A stretch of 64,000 nt of DNA, from NCBI RefSeq assembly GCF_000003605.2, contig NW_003116946.1, positions 58,965-122,964 of the forward strand, written 5' to 3'. A program made the translations under genes and the position numbers. Positions 61,655 through 64,000 of the stretch are shown here, piece after piece (the first letter of the stretch is position 1; each line of letters starts with the position of its first letter). This stretch comes from Saccoglossus kowalevskii. Its lineage: Eukaryota > Hemichordata > Enteropneusta > Harrimaniidae. The notes under the pieces are model-generated. The model was given only the letters and a program-made list of their open reading frames with translations. It searched no databases and was not told where the DNA came from.

Positions 61655-64000
61655 GTGAGCGCAATGTTATATTGCATTCGAATCCATATGTTGTGTGTTG
61701 TTGTGCATCTATTATATATTAGACAGTATTTAAAACCTAATTTGGGCAATGCTCAAATATGAATATGATATCAAATCAAATTATATTAACATTGTCCCCA
61801 TTGTACAGGTAGATTTGAACCAAGAATCACAACACAACTTCCCCAATAGCGGACGTATACATAACTAATCCATCACTAGATGGGTTGAATGTGTTGTAAA
61901 AACATAGCCCCAGCAAATTCATAATAAAACATATAACATTACATGTAAATGTGTCCTAGATCTATTATATTATATTATATCGTCTTGCACACTGGGCAAA
62001 ATAGTCAGCCAATAGCTCTGAGCGCATTCAGGTTTGTGAGACATGAAGTTATTACATTCTTCCGGAGATAACAAGGCGTCTCATATCCTGTCTTCTAACA
62101 ACAGCATAAATAAAGAACGCTTTATGTGTACACTTCAGTGGTGCCGTGACTTTAAACGGCTTTTAAGACGTGTTAAACGCGAAGCCCTCGTTTGTGTTCG
62201 ATGAATAGTTGAATGATTGATGTTATTTCCTAGATGGTTGGAATCACTCATTTACTAGCCATGCTAAGTGGATTTTGTTTGAATTTGGTATGAATAAATA
62301 ATTGTCTCGTAACAACCATTATTTCAGTATTTCACCCACACATTGAGAAGGCGATGCTAAATGTTTGCAATTTTGAGACTTAAATCTTTGTATATTTTGG
62401 CAATGCAACAATGTTATACCAATGTTTGTTGACCCTGAAAACAGTGATCGAAATTTCTTTCTTAAAACATAAATGTAGACCAACAGCAGTGTTTGTACAC
62501 TGATACCATCGTGTTTTTGGCCATCATATTATATGAACAGAACTAATCACAGCTTCTCGTTACACAGACGGCCGCCGAGGTCCTGTAGAGAACCAAGCGA
62601 CTTGTGAAAGAGATGATATCATTCTACCATATAATACATACTATCAAAGTCAACTCGAACATACACTCTCAAATAACGATAGTAATAACAATAGTTCAAC
62701 TAAACTCTCCATTAATTTGCTGGGTCTTCTCTCTAGTTTAGTAATTAACGATCTTTTCAATTGATGTTCTTAGTTGTCCCTTTCCTGCTTGTTTATTGAA
62801 GTATATCAGCGCGTCGCTCGTAACATGTTTGTTCTCACGCTATGATGATGGCATAGAACTTTTGAATTTTGTGCTAGAGTTAAACATTTTCATCACCAGT
62901 GTTTTCAATCCTATATTTTAGTCAAAACAGGAATGAATTAACAACTATAAAATAGCGACACAAATCACCTCCGACTGGAGACGTAGAGTTTAAACATAGG
63001 TCTTTATTTTATGTATTGTGTATTTCTCAAGGGCATCATCATTTATGTCACCTATAAGGCATGCTAACCTGTTAAGATGTTAATCACTTTGGAGTGTTTT
63101 CGGCAATTTGGTGAAATATGGCAATAAAGAATGAATGACTTTGTTAATTATGGGCTTGTCATATTGCTCATACTGTTGGTCCAATATTATTTTGACGTCA
63201 TAATTTAATAAATACGATTTTCAAATCGCGTTTGGCAATATAAAATACAAAGCAGCTGCAAAGGTTCAGTTTCTCTATCCAATACTAGTGTGTACCGATG
63301 TCTAGTCATGATGACCTTAGTGGACATTAAAATGGTTTCTGTTAGCAAGATTTGATTAAACTCATCCCCCACACGAGTCATGTTTCAAACTTCCTTGAAA
63401 CAACGATTTTGTGAAAATACTTAGTGTTGGATGATAAGAGTAATTCAGAGCTAAGTTCCCAATTAAATAAGAATGAAATATAGAAACTTGTCATATATAT
63501 ATAGAATTCACAGATTGGAGTCGATTTTTTGGGGTCGATGACTATGGCCTACTGATATCTTGTGTATACGTGTTTATATGTTCGCAATTTGCCTGTACTT
63601 TCTTAATTGTTACTCGGACTGATCAGGCGTAGCATGATGTATAAAACATACGACTCGCATACCATAATGGATGGTGTCCGATGTGTGGTGATCTATGCTA
63701 CTCACATTAAACCACGTTGTAGATGTATTCGATTAGTCTAAAGAAGCTGTCCCAACAATATTTTTTTCAGTGCAGGGAAATATTCCAAAGGATTTTTAGG
63801 ATTGAAATAGCAATTGACAAATTTTTTTTCGTAAATCACTCATATTAACATTCTTGCCAATGACACCCAGAGAAGGAGAAATTATGTATTTTCAAAAGTT
63901 TTACTTTCTTTTATTGTACACTGTGCTAATACCTTGGTTGTGTCATATGTATCTATACGTGATACGAAAGGCTCATAAACCATATATGGGTACGTATTCA

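Larger units (their letters stand above)
59800..64000. other. Distal intergenic region, no confident gene
   Basis: I find no homologous exon. Visible features are a short direct duplication near 61036-61121 (about 46-bp period), an ORF at 60151-60339 with no known relative, and a possible exon at 61559-61654. In human the equivalent side of LYPLAL1 is also gene-poor. Confidence 0.45.

Overview
This is a eukaryotic, AT-rich, intron-rich window. It carries four multi-exon protein genes, three assembly gaps (14885-15145, 38284-38350, 48568-48968) and many dispersed repeats. The gene content points to an invertebrate deuterostome. There is one true TGF-beta ligand equally related to vertebrate TGFB1/2/3, and it lies among neighbours that in human are split between the TGFB2 locus (1q41) and the TGFB3 locus (14q24). 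My best guess is a hemichordate (acorn worm) such as Saccoglossus; this is inferred from gene content and base composition and was not tested by alignment. Layout: (1) 1-3187, the 3' end of RRP15 on +, with a 20-bp minisatellite in an intron. (2) 3188-7000, intergenic, with a tRNA-derived SINE, paired CRE-like sites and a possible short membrane-protein ORF on -. (3) 7078-10652, a complete TGF-beta ligand on + in four coding exons (428 aa), with signal peptide, LAP, RGD motif, RKKR cleavage site and a nine-cysteine mature domain. (4) 10653-13645, the convergent intergenic/3' UTR zone. (5) 13646-42223, TTLL5 on - (tubulin polyglutamylase, about 1,471-1,474 aa, 33 coding exons per transcript by my reconstruction). 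It contains a duplicated pair of exons that reading frame forces to be mutually exclusive, a 27-nt microexon, and introns holding a Mutator-like transposon and a 150-bp repeat array. (6) 45883-46152, a head-to-head promoter. (7) 46153-56605, LYPLAL1 on + (233 aa serine hydrolase, five exons), whose second intron holds a LINE split by a TTAA-flanked DNA transposon that itself contains a piece of a second LINE. (8) 56606-64000, no confident host gene: a 26-bp minisatellite, a decayed DIRS-type retroelement and unannotated sequence. The four genes do not form one pathway: RRP15 acts in ribosome biogenesis, TGFB in signalling, TTLL5 in tubulin glutamylation of cilia and centrioles, and LYPLAL1 is a cytosolic serine hydrolase. 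What unites them is order and orientation. RRP15(+)-TGFB(+)-TTLL5(-)-LYPLAL1(+) reads as the pre-duplication ancestor of the two human TGFB neighbourhoods. The most novel single observation is the pair of mutually exclusive TTLL5 exons at 23886-24266.
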